Origin: a virus
Direction: 5' to 3' (one strand)
Virus record (IMG/VR): IMGVR_UViG_3300037101_000256
Span: 1 to 27,565 of that record
Length of the DNA: 27,565 bases
Shown piece by piece: positions 13,914 to 23,222 of the stretch (position 1 is its first letter; each line of letters begins with the position of its first letter). The notes under the pieces are model-generated. The model was not told the DNA's origin. It was given only the letters and a program-made list of their open reading frames with translations, and searched no databases. Position numbers and translations under genes: made by a program.

Positions 13914-15464
13914 ATGCCAGCCAACACAACCGAACTCGAAAAACGCCTGTGGGGTGCCGCCGATGAACTCCGGGCCAACTCAAAGCTAAAATCTTCCGAA
14001 TACAGCGTGCCGGTGCTTGGGCTGATCTTCTTGCGCTACGCCGATCACAAGTTCACGGTGGCGAAGGCCAAGCTCACCAGCCAAGGCACGGGGCGGCGCA
14101 CCATCGGCAAAGCTGACTATCAGGCACGGGGCGTGCTCTACTTGCCGGAAGCCGCCCGGTTTTCTACGCTGCTTAATCTGCCGGAAGGTGCCGATATCGG
14201 CAAGGACATCAACGATGCGATGAAGGCCATCGAAGCAGATAACGAAGACCTGAAGGATGTTCTGCCCCGGACGTACAATCGCCTGGACAAAGAACTCCTG
14301 GTCTCGCTTCTGAAAAACTTTGCAGCCGTGCCAATGGACATCGAAGGCGATGCGTTCGGGAAGATTTACGAGTACTTCCTTGGCAAGTTTGCAATGTCGG
14401 AGGGGCAGAAGGGCGGCGAGTTCTTCACGCCTACCAGCATCGTCAAGCTGATCGTGGAAATCATCGAACCCTACCACGGACGTTTGCTGGACCCCGCATC
14501 GGGATCAGGCGGAATGTTCGTCCAATCGGCGGCATTCGTGGAGCACCACCGAAAGGCCGTCACGGACATTTCGATCTACGGCCAGGAAAAGGTTGCCGAA
14601 ACCATTCGGCTCTGCAAAATGAACCTTGCCGTTCACGGTCTCGCTGGCGACATCCGGCAAGCCGTCACGTACTACGAAGACATCCACAAGAGCGTAGGCA
14701 AGTTCGACTTCGTAATGGCAAATCCGCCATTCAACGTGGATAAGGTGGACAAGGAACGGCTGAAAGACGATCCACGTTACCCGTTCGGGATGCCGAAGAA
14801 CGACAACGCCAATTACCTGTGGATTGAAATCTTCTACTCTGCATTGAATGAGACCGGGCGGGCAGGATTCGTGATGGCGAACTCTGCCGGTGACGCACGA
14901 GGCTCCGAACTCGACATTCGCCGGAAGATGCTCGAAGACCGGGCCGTCGACGTGATGGTTTCCGTGGGGCCGAACTTCTTCTACACCGTCACGCTGCCTT
15001 GTACGTTGTGGTTCCTGGACCGGGGCAAGAAGAAGACAGGGCGCAAGGACAAAGTACTCTTCATTGATGCCCGCCATATCTTCCACCAGCTTGATCGGGC
15101 GCACCGTGATTGGACGCCGGATCAGATTGAGTTCATCGCCAACATCGTGCGGCTGTACCGTGGCGAAGCTGCGGAGGCCGACGCTGGAAGCCAGCCTTTG
15201 ATGAAGGAAAACTTTCCGAAGGGCAAGTACAGCGATGTTCTTGGACTATGCAAGGTCGCTACGCTTGCCGAGATTGAAGCGCAAGGCTGGAGCCTGAATC
15301 CGGGTCGGTACGTGGGTGTGGCGGAACGGGCACCGGATGATTTTGAATTTGCAGAACGACTGGAGGAACTGAACGAAGAACTAGAGGCGCTGAACGTAGA
15401 GGCACGGGAGTTGGAAGAGCGGATTGCGGAGAACATCGCCACGATCTTAGAGGCATCAAATTGA
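13914..15464 (+). CDS. hsdM: Type I restriction-modification methyltransferase subunit HsdM
   Basis: 516 aa. An N-terminal HsdM helical domain (about 8-155; [37 protein letters not shown]) is followed by the N6-adenine methyltransferase domain. SAM motif [11 protein letters not shown] is at about 192-202 and catalytic NPPF at 270-273. The [19 protein letters not shown] segment is characteristic of the family. The C-terminus is a coiled coil ([24 protein letters not shown]) likely to contact HsdS. With two HsdS-bound copies it methylates the bipartite recognition site; with HsdR it forms the restriction complex. Its stop overlaps the hsdS start (TGATG). All motifs are intact, so it is probably active. 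Confidence 0.96.
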   Translation: MPANTTELEKRLWGAADELRANSKLKSSEYSVPVLGLIFLRYADHKFTVAKAKLTSQGTGRRTIGKADYQARGVLYLPEAARFSTLLNLPEGADIGKDINDAMKAIEADNEDLKDVLPRTYNRLDKELLVSLLKNFAAVPMDIEGDAFGKIYEYFLGKFAMSEGQKGGEFFTPTSIVKLIVEIIEPYHGRLLDPASGSGGMFVQSAAFVEHHRKAVTDISIYGQEKVAETIRLCKMNLAVHGLAGDIRQAVTYYEDIHKSVGKFDFVMANPPFNVDKVDKERLKDDPRYPFGMPKNDNANYLWIEIFYSALNETGRAGFVMANSAGDARGSELDIRRKMLEDRAVDVMVSVGPNFFYTVTLPCTLWFLDRGKKKTGRKDKVLFIDARHIFHQLDRAHRDWTPDQIEFIANIVRLYRGEAAEADAGSQPLMKENFPKGKYSDVLGLCKVATLAEIEAQGWSLNPGRYVGVAERAPDDFEFAERLEELNEELEALNVEARELEERIAENIATILEASN

Positions 15465-16783
15465 TGCGGCCACCAACTCGCTGGCCCACGGTCCCGTTGG
15501 GAACCCTTGCGGACTTCCGCAACGGCGTCAACTACAACAAGTCGAACTTCGGGACCGGCATCAAGATGATCGGCGTGAGCGATTTCCAGGATCACGTCAG
15601 AGCCTCTTTCGATCAGCTTGAAGAGATAAACCCGGAAGGCGTTGTCCGCAAAGAACACCTGTTGCGGGACGGCGACATTCTGTTTGTCCGTTCTAATGGA
15701 AATCGTGAACTGATCGGCAGAAGCCTCTTCGTGAGCGGACTCCACGAAGATGTTACGCATTCGGCGTTCTCCATCAGATTGCGTTTTGTCTCTCCGCATT
15801 GCTGCCCACGCTTTTACGCCTATCTTTTCCGTTCCACGCTCATTCGTCAAGCTCTATCGATGTATGGCGGCGGAACGAACATCTCGAACCTCAATCAAGG
15901 GATTCTCGAACGGCTTGAGGTTCCATTACCGGCGATGCCCACTCAGAACCGTATCGCATCCATCCTGTCCGCTTACGACGATCTGATTGAGAACAACACC
16001 CGGCGCATCAAGATCCTGGAAGAGATGGCACAGATGCTCTACCGGGAGGGGTTTGTCAATTTTCGCTTTCCCGGCCACCAGAAGGTGAAGACGGTGGAAT
16101 CGGAGTTGGGGCCGATACCGGAAGGATGGAGTGCGCCGCCACTTGAACAAGTCTTGGAACACGTCATTGGTGGCGGATGGGGTCAAGACCTACGGTCAGA
16201 TGAGTGTTCGGTCCCGGCATACGTCATCAGAGGAACGGACATACCCGGCGCTAGGCATGGTGCCGTCGCCAATTGCCCACTGCGTTGGCATAGGGAATCG
16301 AACTTCAGAACGAGAAGACTTCAAGCTGGTGATCTGGTCTTTGAGGTTTCTGGCGGGAGCAAAGGACAGCCGGTAGGCCGCTCGTTGCTTGTTGGGCAGA
16401 CGCTTTTGAGCCAATGGCAAGGCGACGTGATGTGTGCGAGTTTCTGTAAGCTCTTGCGGCCCAAGAGTGGATTGTCAGCCGCCCTGTACTGCTTTCTGGT
16501 GGAAGCCTACACGAACGGAGTGATCGAAAAGTATCAAGTCCAATCGACGGGCATCTCCAATTTCAAGTTCACTGCTTTTGCGAACGAAGTGCGGATACCG
16601 TTGCCGCCGCCCACCGTCATGGCACGTTTCAGGGAACTTATTACGCCAACGCTCGACGCTGTAGCGGTTTTCGGAAAGCGCAATGCCAACCTCCGTACCA
16701 CCCGTGACTTTCTTCTCCCGAAGCTGATTTCTGGCGAAATTCCAGTCGAAGCCGCCGCCGAACTTGTGGAGCAAACTGCGTGA
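15464..16783 (+). CDS. hsdS: Type I specificity subunit HsdS
   Basis: 439 aa from ATG at 15464, overlapping the hsdM stop by one base; the TTG at 15461 is a less likely start. It has two target recognition domains: TRD1 from about residue 7 (WPTVPLGTLADFRNGVNYNK) ending with the conserved helix (TQNRIASILSAYDDLIENNTRRIKILEEMA), and TRD2 from about 210 (GWSAPPLEQVLEHVIGGGWGQD) ending with FRELITPTLDAVAV. This is full family length. It determines the bipartite sequence recognised; which sequence cannot be read from the protein. No second or inverted hsdS copy is nearby, so specificity shuffling is not evident. Confidence 0.94.
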   Translation: MRPPTRWPTVPLGTLADFRNGVNYNKSNFGTGIKMIGVSDFQDHVRASFDQLEEINPEGVVRKEHLLRDGDILFVRSNGNRELIGRSLFVSGLHEDVTHSAFSIRLRFVSPHCCPRFYAYLFRSTLIRQALSMYGGGTNISNLNQGILERLEVPLPAMPTQNRIASILSAYDDLIENNTRRIKILEEMAQMLYREGFVNFRFPGHQKVKTVESELGPIPEGWSAPPLEQVLEHVIGGGWGQDLRSDECSVPAYVIRGTDIPGARHGAVANCPLRWHRESNFRTRRLQAGDLVFEVSGGSKGQPVGRSLLVGQTLLSQWQGDVMCASFCKLLRPKSGLSAALYCFLVEAYTNGVIEKYQVQSTGISNFKFTAFANEVRIPLPPPTVMARFRELITPTLDAVAVFGKRNANLRTTRDFLLPKLISGEIPVEAAAELVEQTA

Positions 16784-19700
16784 GCTACATCAATCCCGAT
16801 TCCGAAGACGCCGCAATCGAACAACCCACGATTGCTCTCTTCGCTGAATTGGGATGGGAGACGCTGAACTGCTACCACGAGAATTTCGGGCCGCTGTCCC
16901 TGCTTGGCAGGGAGACGATGGCTGATGTTGTGCTGCCGCATCGTCTTCATGCCGCCATCGAGAAAGTGAATCCCGGCGTCTCAGCCAACGCAATCGAAAT
17001 CGCAATTCAGGAGTTGACCAAGGATCGCAGGGTGATGAGTCCCGCCAGAGCGAATCAGGCCGTCTACAAGCTCCTGAAGGACGGCATCAAGGTTTCGTAC
17101 AAGAAGGGCGATGACGAAGACGAAGCCGTCGAGACCATCAAGCTGGTTGACTGGACTGAACCCGGCAACAACGATTTCTTGCTGGCATCACAGTTCTGGA
17201 TTTCCGGCGACTACGGCAAGAAACGTGCCGATCTCGTTGGCTTCGTGAACGGCATCCCGCTGATCTTCATCGAACTGAAGGCATCGCACAAAAAGCTCGA
17301 ACTCGCCTACCAGAAGAATTTATCCGACTACAAAGACACGATTCCACAAGTGTTCTGGTTCAACGGATTCATCATTCTCTCGAACGGCTCGAAGGCCAAG
17401 ATCGGCAGCATGACAGCCGGGTTTGAGCACTTTGCCGAATGGAAGAAGATTGACGAAGAGAAGGAACCCGGCATCATCAGTCTGGAGACGATGATCCGGG
17501 GCACGTGCGATCACCGCAAGCTCCTGGATCTGGTGGAAAACTTCACGCTCTTTGACGAACGAAAAGGCGATCTCAACAAGCTGATCGCCAAGAACCACCA
17601 ATTCCTTGGCGTCAACAACGCTATCGCCGCCGTCCAGGAGATCAAAGCCAACAAAGGAAAACTTGGCGTCTTCTGGCATACCCAAGGTTCCGGCAAAAGC
17701 TATTCGATGGTTTTCTTCAGCCAGAAGGTGCTGCGGAAGATTCCGGGCAACTGGACCTTCGTGGTTGTCACCGACAGAGAAGACCTGGACGGCCAGATTT
17801 ACCGGAACTTCGCCAACACCGGAGCCGTGCTGGAGGATGAGAAGCGAGTTCGTGCGGACAGCGGTGAAAGCCTGAAGCGGATGCTGAACCAGGAAGACCA
17901 CCGCTACGTCTTCACGCTGATTCAGAAATTTCGCACGGAGCATGGCGAACGCTACCCGGTCCTGTCCACACGTTCAGACATCATCGTCATCACCGATGAG
18001 GCCCACCGGAGCCAGTACGATATCTTTGCGTCGAACATGAGGAACGCCTTGCCAAGCGCCAGCTTCATCGGCTTCACCGGCACGCCGCTGATGGCCGGTG
18101 AAGAACTGACGAAGGAAGTTTTTGGCGACTACGTTTCCATCTACAACTTCAAGGAATCCGTTGACGATGTGAACACGGTTCCGCTGTACTACGAGAACCG
18201 CATCCCGGAACTTCAACTCACCAACGAGAATCTGACTGAAGAAATTGCGGCAATCTGCGAACAGGCTGACCTGGACGAAGACCAGGAACGGAAACTGGAG
18301 CGAGAGTTCGCCAGAGAATACCATCTCATCACCCGTGAAGAGCGCCTGGAAAGAATCGGTGAAGACATCGTGGCGCACTTCATGGGCCGGGGTGTGCTGG
18401 CGAAGGCAATGGTCATCTCAATCGACAAGGCCACGGCGGTTCGCACGTTCGACAAGGTTCAAAAGCACTGGAAGACGGCCATCGCCAAGCTGCGAAAGGA
18501 ACTCACTACTGCCGATCCGATGGACAAGCCGGAACTCGAAAAGCGCCTGGAGTTTTTCGAGCAAACGGACATGGCAGTGGTAGTCTCCCAATCGCAGAAC
18601 GAGATCGAAGAATTTCAGAAGAAGGGTCTGGACATCGCCACTCACCGGAAGCGCATGGTGAAGGAAGACCTTGAAATAAAGTTCAAGAACCCGGATGATC
18701 CGTTGCGAATCGTGTTCGTCTGCGCCATGTGGATCACCGGCTTCGACGTGCCGTCTTGCTCCACCATCTACCTGGACAAGCCGATGAAGAACCATACGCT
18801 CATGCAAACCATCGCACGGGCCAACCGGGTATGGAAGGACAAGCAAAACGGCTTGATCGTGGACTACGTGGGAGTGTTCCGCAATCTCCAGAAGGCGCTG
18901 GCGATTTATGGGGCTGTCCAGGATGGCGGCAACACGCCGATCCATGACAAGAGCGAACTGGTGCGGCAACTCCGGGAAGCGATCTTCACCACCACGGCGT
19001 TCTGTGTGGAGCGGAAGGTTGATCCGGCCACGATCAGGGACACCAGAGGCTTCGAGCGAGAGAAGCTGAAGGAAGATGCCGTTGCCGCTCTGGTGGTGAA
19101 CGATGAGACCAGACGCCAGTATTTGAATTTGGCGGCGGCGGTGAATGCGCTTTTCAAATCGCTCCTGCCGGATGCGTCCGCTTTCGAGTTCGGGCCGGTC
19201 TGCAACGTGTTCAAGGTGGTGGCAGAGAAGATCCGGTCAGAGCTTCCAGTTGTGGACATCTCTGCGGTGATGGCCGATGTGGAAGCGCTGCTGAACAAGT
19301 CCATTGCGGCGGGTGGCTACGTGATGCCGCCCGTCTCGAATGATCCGGCCCGGTACATTGATCTCAGCCAAATTGATTTTGAGGCGATGAAAGCGCAGTT
19401 CGCCAATGGCCGCAAGACCGTTGAGGTTCAGAAGCTCCGGGCGCAGATCGCCTTGAAGCTGGCGCTGATGGTGAAGCTGAACCGAACCCGGATCGACTTC
19501 CTTGAAGAATTTCAGAAGATGATTGACGAATACAACGCCGGGTCTTCCAACGTAGAGGCGTTCTTCGCCAAGCTGATGGCTTTCACGAAAAAGCTGAATG
19601 CGGAAGAGAAGCGTGGCATTGCGGAGCAATTGACCGAAGAAGAATTGGTGATTTTCGATCTGCTCACCAAGCCCAACATCACGTTGACCCCGCAGGATAC

Positions 19701-19941
19701 GGCGGAAGTGAAGAAGGTGGCGAGATCGCTCCTGGAGAAGCTGAAGCAGGAGAAGCTGGTGCTGGACTGGCGGAAACAGCAGACCACCAGAGCAATGGTG
19801 CTCGTTACGATTCAGGAGATCCTGGACGGTCTACCAAGGGCGTTCACGAAGGAACTCTACGATCAGAAGTGCGATGTTGTCTACCAGCATTTCTACGAGA
19901 CGTACATGGGGCAAGGGAAGAGCGTTTATGTGGTGAATTGA
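16780..19941 (+). CDS. hsdR: Type I restriction endonuclease / translocase subunit HsdR
   Basis: 1053 aa. It starts at GTG 16780, overlapping the hsdS stop (GTGA), so the three hsd genes are translationally coupled. The N-terminal PD-(D/E)xK nuclease has Asp151 (RADLVGF) and ELK at 165-167 (IFIELKAS). The SF2 motor follows: Walker A TQGSGKS at 301-307, DEAH at 406-409, a GFTGTPL segment and motif VI QTIARANRVWKDK. The C-terminal helical region binds the core enzyme. It translocates DNA with ATP and cuts unmethylated DNA, such as incoming phage. No truncation or frameshift is seen. Confidence 0.96.
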   Translation: MSYINPDSEDAAIEQPTIALFAELGWETLNCYHENFGPLSLLGRETMADVVLPHRLHAAIEKVNPGVSANAIEIAIQELTKDRRVMSPARANQAVYKLLKDGIKVSYKKGDDEDEAVETIKLVDWTEPGNNDFLLASQFWISGDYGKKRADLVGFVNGIPLIFIELKASHKKLELAYQKNLSDYKDTIPQVFWFNGFIILSNGSKAKIGSMTAGFEHFAEWKKIDEEKEPGIISLETMIRGTCDHRKLLDLVENFTLFDERKGDLNKLIAKNHQFLGVNNAIAAVQEIKANKGKLGVFWHTQGSGKSYSMVFFSQKVLRKIPGNWTFVVVTDREDLDGQIYRNFANTGAVLEDEKRVRADSGESLKRMLNQEDHRYVFTLIQKFRTEHGERYPVLSTRSDIIVITDEAHRSQYDIFASNMRNALPSASFIGFTGTPLMAGEELTKEVFGDYVSIYNFKESVDDVNTVPLYYENRIPELQLTNENLTEEIAAICEQADLDEDQERKLEREFAREYHLITREERLERIGEDIVAHFMGRGVLAKAMVISIDKATAVRTFDKVQKHWKTAIAKLRKELTTADPMDKPELEKRLEFFEQTDMAVVVSQSQNEIEEFQKKGLDIATHRKRMVKEDLEIKFKNPDDPLRIVFVCAMWITGFDVPSCSTIYLDKPMKNHTLMQTIARANRVWKDKQNGLIVDYVGVFRNLQKALAIYGAVQDGGNTPIHDKSELVRQLREAIFTTTAFCVERKVDPATIRDTRGFEREKLKEDAVAALVVNDETRRQYLNLAAAVNALFKSLLPDASAFEFGPVCNVFKVVAEKIRSELPVVDISAVMADVEALLNKSIAAGGYVMPPVSNDPARYIDLSQIDFEAMKAQFANGRKTVEVQKLRAQIALKLALMVKLNRTRIDFLEEFQKMIDEYNAGSSNVEAFFAKLMAFTKKLNAEEKRGIAEQLTEEELVIFDLLTKPNITLTPQDTAEVKKVARSLLEKLKQEKLVLDWRKQQTTRAMVLVTIQEILDGLPRAFTKELYDQKCDVVYQHFYETYMGQGKSVYVVN

Positions 19942-20071
19942 CCAGACCGTATGGAAGGGGTGGCACCATGACGAACCCAAGGTGACCGGCGAAGGGCTGA
20001 AACGGTAGTGATGTGGGTGGCGTTGTCGCCGGGTTCCATTTGGAGTGTGTATCGGCTTGCCGGTGAAGACG
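19942..20071. other. Gap between convergent hsdR and OLD genes
   Basis: A 130-base spacer between two stops facing each other. I see no strong hairpin with T-run and no reading frame worth reporting. Confidence 0.4.
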
Positions 20072-22072
20072 TTACGCTGATGTCGAACGGGCTTCTACTT
20101 TCGGCTGCGATTGCGGCAAGAGGTTGTTCAACGCAGCAAATAGAGCTTCAAACCGGACCAAAGCGGCATCGACTCCCGCACCGTCTTGCGAGAGGGTGTC
20201 TTCATTCGACGCCAGCCAGCTTGCAGGGCGGTAATGGTCAAACTCTGGTAAACTCGGCGGCATCGTCCGAAAGATCGCTTCGACACCGATCAGCACTCGT
20301 TCGGCGCTTCCAAGATTCGCCTTGACCAATCCCGGCGAAAGCTGATGCGGTGAAGGCAATTCAAAAGCTCGGTTCACGATTTCAGCGTAGAGGTCCGACC
20401 CGATCATGTCCTCCACATCGGCCTCGTTCTGACCGCAAAACTCTGCCACGGTCAGAATGTGGCTGTCGGTGAGAATTTTCGAGCGGCGAAGATTTTCGAT
20501 CTTGTTCTTGATTCCCTTTGCAACGTCAGTGAGAACGGCGACATGCAGTCGATTCCCACCGAACAGGCTGACGAACGCTGGAACTTTGTCGATGCCACCA
20601 GACGGACAAATAGTCCACCGCTGATCGAGTCCAATGCGCTTGAGCCGTTTCAGCGCATTCGAGAACGCCTTCAGGTACAAGAGGTCGGACGGCCCTTCCA
20701 CCAGCAGCGTATGTTCGCCAATGAAAAGCGACTGCGTGATCTCGTACCCCAATGCGCTCTGCAAAGGGAAAACGGTATCTCGATCCCTGCTCAATACCTC
20801 CTCGCCAACCTTTGTCCCTTCCGAAACGATATCGCCGTCCGGGTCGTATCGGACCACATCTTCGACTGTGCGGACGGAGGACAAGTCTTCCACTGGAACC
20901 ATGAAGGGCGAATGCGTTGTGTACAACACCTGATGGCTGGACAGTTTTTGTCGAATATAGCGGAGAAGGTCGTTTTGCGCCTTGGCGTGGAGATTCAGCC
21001 CCGGCTCATCTAGCAGGATAATGACGTTGCCGTGGCGCTTCTTCACTTGCGAAAACATCGCCAAGAACGAGAAGAACCAGACGAATCCAGCAGATCTTTC
21101 ATTGAAATCGACGGTCATCTCGTGAACTCGGTTGAGAATACGAGTACGCATGATCGTACCGGAGTTCAATGGGTGCGGATCATGTGGCCTAGCGGCATCC
21201 ACGCTAAATTCGACCTTCAGGTTTTTGTTCTGTGACCAAAACTCGAAAATCTGCCTGGAAATTTTGATGGACGCCGATTCAACTCTTGCCTTGAGAGCTT
21301 CATATTTCAGCGTGCTCTGAATCTCTTCTGGCTTGACACCGGCGAACTCCAAGAATGCCTGGAACACCTTGTCTTCCTTTGAAAGCGTGTTCTGTTGCGC
21401 CTCTTGAGCAAATTTCTCAAGTTGAACGCTGCCATTCATTCGATCATACGAGGAGAAGTAGAGGAACTTCGGCAGAAATGCTGACAGGACATTCGACACC
21501 GCCGTTTCAAGGCCGGTATTCAGCAGGTTTGTGACAGTCTGGAAAAGCGATTGTAACCCCGGCGTGGCCGTTGGATTCAGAGTTTCGAGGCGCTGCTTCA
21601 GGCCAATGAGATTTGCCGTTTCGCCAAGTTGCTGTCGGTCATCATCCGTCAAGCTGGCATGAGTTACGAGGTAAGCGGCAGCGTGAGCATCGTCAAGATT
21701 GATGACCCACGAAGGCTTGTTGCTGAAACCCTTGCGGATACACACCGCTCGGTCCTTCAAGACCCCCGATCCAAATTGTTTCTCGACGGCCTCGACCTCC
21801 ACTTGTTCGAGGCTCCAGAAGGTTTCCAGGACGTTCGCATCACTACCCGGATAAAGCTCTTCATAATCCGCAAGATGCTTTCTCGGATAATCCACGAGCC
21901 TGTCGAAATTGGCTCGGCTCGGATCGTAAGGGTTGAGATGTTCAAGCGCCAATAGCAAGGCGGTCTTCCCTGATTCGTTCTTCCCGACCAAACAGGTCAC
22001 GGAACCAAGCGTGAACTCGTTCGAGTCATCGACGCAGCGGAAGTTCTTCACGGACGCCTTTTCGAGCTTCAT
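20072..22072 (-). CDS. OLD-family ATPase with TOPRIM nuclease domain
   Basis: 666 aa (MKLEKASVKNFRCVDDSNEFTLGSVTCLVG...). The N-terminal ABC/SMC-like ATPase has Walker A GKNESGKT at 30-37, a signature-like FNERSAGF at 323-330, Walker B LLDEP at 353-357 (LLDEPGLNLHAKAQ) and an H-loop TTHSPF at 385-390. The C-terminal TOPRIM begins with TLLVEGPSD at about 455-463, followed by AVLTD and an acidic EADVEDM. This order defines OLD (overcoming lysogenisation defect) nucleases, which act in phage defence. No UvrD-type helicase or AriB-like partner is adjacent, so a stand-alone class 1 OLD is most likely, rather than Gabija or PARIS. It is transcribed towards hsdR. Confidence 0.88.
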   Translation of the reverse strand: MKLEKASVKNFRCVDDSNEFTLGSVTCLVGKNESGKTALLLALEHLNPYDPSRANFDRLVDYPRKHLADYEELYPGSDANVLETFWSLEQVEVEAVEKQFGSGVLKDRAVCIRKGFSNKPSWVINLDDAHAAAYLVTHASLTDDDRQQLGETANLIGLKQRLETLNPTATPGLQSLFQTVTNLLNTGLETAVSNVLSAFLPKFLYFSSYDRMNGSVQLEKFAQEAQQNTLSKEDKVFQAFLEFAGVKPEEIQSTLKYEALKARVESASIKISRQIFEFWSQNKNLKVEFSVDAARPHDPHPLNSGTIMRTRILNRVHEMTVDFNERSAGFVWFFSFLAMFSQVKKRHGNVIILLDEPGLNLHAKAQNDLLRYIRQKLSSHQVLYTTHSPFMVPVEDLSSVRTVEDVVRYDPDGDIVSEGTKVGEEVLSRDRDTVFPLQSALGYEITQSLFIGEHTLLVEGPSDLLYLKAFSNALKRLKRIGLDQRWTICPSGGIDKVPAFVSLFGGNRLHVAVLTDVAKGIKNKIENLRRSKILTDSHILTVAEFCGQNEADVEDMIGSDLYAEIVNRAFELPSPHQLSPGLVKANLGSAERVLIGVEAIFRTMPPSLPEFDHYRPASWLASNEDTLSQDGAGVDAALVRFEALFAALNNLLPQSQPKVEARSTSA

Positions 22073-22108
22073 ACCGGCAGTACCTCACAACGTGCGTGTG
22101 TTCCGTAA

Positions 22109-22136
22109 CAATTATCCCTCAAAATGCTTTTGTAAA
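22109..22136 (-). promoter_or_regulatory. Weak promoter candidate for the OLD gene
   Basis: On the minus strand, -35 TTTACA (22136-22131), 16-base spacer and TAATTG (22114-22109) as a poor -10. The -35 and following bases (TTTACAAAAGCA) closely resemble those of the tyrosine recombinase promoter (TTTACAAAGCA), which may mean a shared regulator. The start codon lies about 37 bases downstream. Confidence 0.3.
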
Positions 22137-22190
22137 CTAACGGCCCGGATGGGAGAGCGATTTTCTTGGAGCACGGCACTGTGCGTCCTA

Positions 22191-22250
22191 CCGGCTGGTG
22201 CGAATGCGCCTGTGCGATCCTGTGGGCCGTGGCGGGTATTCTGGCGGCGG
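22191..22250 (+). repeat. Imperfect ~60-bp direct repeat, copy 1
   Basis: It matches 22901-22962 along most of its length; shared blocks are GGCTGGTGCG, ATCCTGTG, GCCGTGG and ATTCTGG. Copy 1 lies just before the GTG-start zinc-finger gene. The two copies do not share a reading frame, so the conservation is at DNA level. Confidence 0.55.
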
Positions 22251-22295
22251 CGAACCCGGCCCCGGCCCCTCTATTCCTCCGGGAAATAGGCTACC

Positions 22296-22493
22296 GTGGA
22301 AACCGTGGACCACGCCGCCGATGACGATCTCGAACGCTACTCCATGCGGACCCTGCCAGCGCCGGAAGTCGAGATCCTGGAAGAGCACCTGCTGATTTGT
22401 TCGGCTTGCCGGGACCGGCTGACGGCGGTGGATCAATACGTGGCTGCAATGAGGGCGGCGGCGGTGACGATCAGGCGGGGTGGAAAAGGCTAG
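22296..22493 (+). CDS. Small zinc-finger (zf-HC2-like) protein
   Basis: 65 aa from a GTG start at 22296. DLERYSMRTLPAPEVEILEEHLLICSACRDRL has the His-x3-Cys-x2-Cys pattern of anti-sigma-type zinc fingers (zf-HC2). This form is common in acidobacterial genomes. It has no membrane segment or sigma-binding partner here, so it is a free-standing domain of unknown role. Its 3' end overlaps the end of the convergent 112-aa gene. A second member of the family lies near the right end of the element. Confidence 0.6.
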   Translation: METVDHAADDDLERYSMRTLPAPEVEILEEHLLICSACRDRLTAVDQYVAAMRAAAVTIRRGGKG

Positions 22494-22809
22494 GAGGGGC
22501 GGTCACGAGTACCTTCGTCGCTTGTAGCCCGTCAAGCCGCTCCCGAAGCTGTTGGAACAGCGCCTTCAATTCCTTTTCAACTTCTGGCGTCATTCCTCTG
22601 GCCCGAAGAAAGTACCGGAGCATGTCGGAATAGCCCTTTTCCGCATTGGCAATGTTCCGTTCGCCGTGTTCCCGACGCCCCATGCTGTATGCCGTCTCCG
22701 CAACCGTGGCGAACACAAGGCAGAGATCCAAGTCCGTCCTGATGAAATCAAGAAGTGCTTGGTCGGTTTCGGCCCGGAGCCTGAGGTTTTCTTGGAACGA
22801 GTCGCCCAC
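22471..22809 (-). CDS. Conserved hypothetical protein of acidobacterial type
   Basis: 112 aa, mostly helical (FQENLRLRAETDQALLDFIRTDLDLC...ERNIANAEKGYSDMLRYFLRARGMTPEVEKELKALFQQLRERLDGL). It resembles short uncharacterised proteins frequent in acidobacteria; this is recollection of pattern, not a search. It overlaps the zinc-finger gene's 3' end by 23 bases tail to tail. The function is unknown. It may be chromosomal DNA picked up by the element. Confidence 0.6.
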   Translation of the reverse strand: MGDSFQENLRLRAETDQALLDFIRTDLDLCLVFATVAETAYSMGRREHGERNIANAEKGYSDMLRYFLRARGMTPEVEKELKALFQQLRERLDGLQATKVLVTAPPSLFHPA

Positions 22810-22900
22810 ATTCAGATTCTACGGCGAAACCACAGCGGCGGCGGAACCTGAATCTGCGGTTTGCACGCCGTCCGTCGCCGGGAATGCCTGTTGGTGTCCA

Positions 22901-22962
22901 CCTGGCTGGTGCGGAGCGATTCTGAGCCATCCTGTGCGCCGTGGTGGGGCATTCTGGTGGAG
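22901..22962 (+). repeat. Imperfect ~60-bp direct repeat, copy 2
   Basis: Partner of 22191-22250. It lies immediately after the 3' end of the second zinc-finger gene. Together the two copies bracket the 112-aa gene and the first zinc-finger gene, which could mark an acquired segment. Confidence 0.55.
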
Positions 22963-22970
22963 GCCGTGCC

Positions 22971-23159
22971 TTACCCCAAATCGAAATTCCCCATGATGGT
23001 TCCCGCCCGGATCGCATCCACGTAATCGGCGGATTCCTCCGCACGTTCAACGCACTTGGGACACGCCAACAGGTGCTCTTCGAGCGGCGCAAGTTCGGCT
23101 TCGTCCACAACCATGCCAAGGTGGTAGCGTTCAAGATCGTGGTCAGAAATGTGGTTCAT
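22971..23159 (-). CDS. Small zinc-finger (zf-HC2-like) protein, second copy
   Basis: 62 aa from ATG at 23159 (MNHISDHDLERYHLGMVVDEAE...EEHLLACPKCVERAEES); AAGAGAA lies upstream. An alternative ATG at 23177 adds six residues. It has the same DLERY...EEHLLxCxxC core as the protein at 22296, so the two are paralogues. It is the last gene before the right junction and is transcribed inwards. The role is unknown. Confidence 0.6.
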   Translation of the reverse strand: MNHISDHDLERYHLGMVVDEAELAPLEEHLLACPKCVERAEESADYVDAIRAGTIMGNFDLG

Positions 23160-23222
23160 ATCATAATTCTCTTGCATATGGCTGTCGGTGCAATCCTCTT
23201 CATTCTAAACAAATTCCATGTT

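Noticed and set aside
15464-16783. Phase-variable, shuffling hsdS locus driven by the nearby tyrosine recombinase
   Set aside because: Only one hsdS is present, with no inverted or partial second copy in the window.
20072-22072. Gabija (GajA/GajB) or PARIS system
   Set aside because: There is no UvrD-like helicase or AriB-like partner beside the OLD gene; upstream is a zinc-finger gene and downstream is convergent hsdR.
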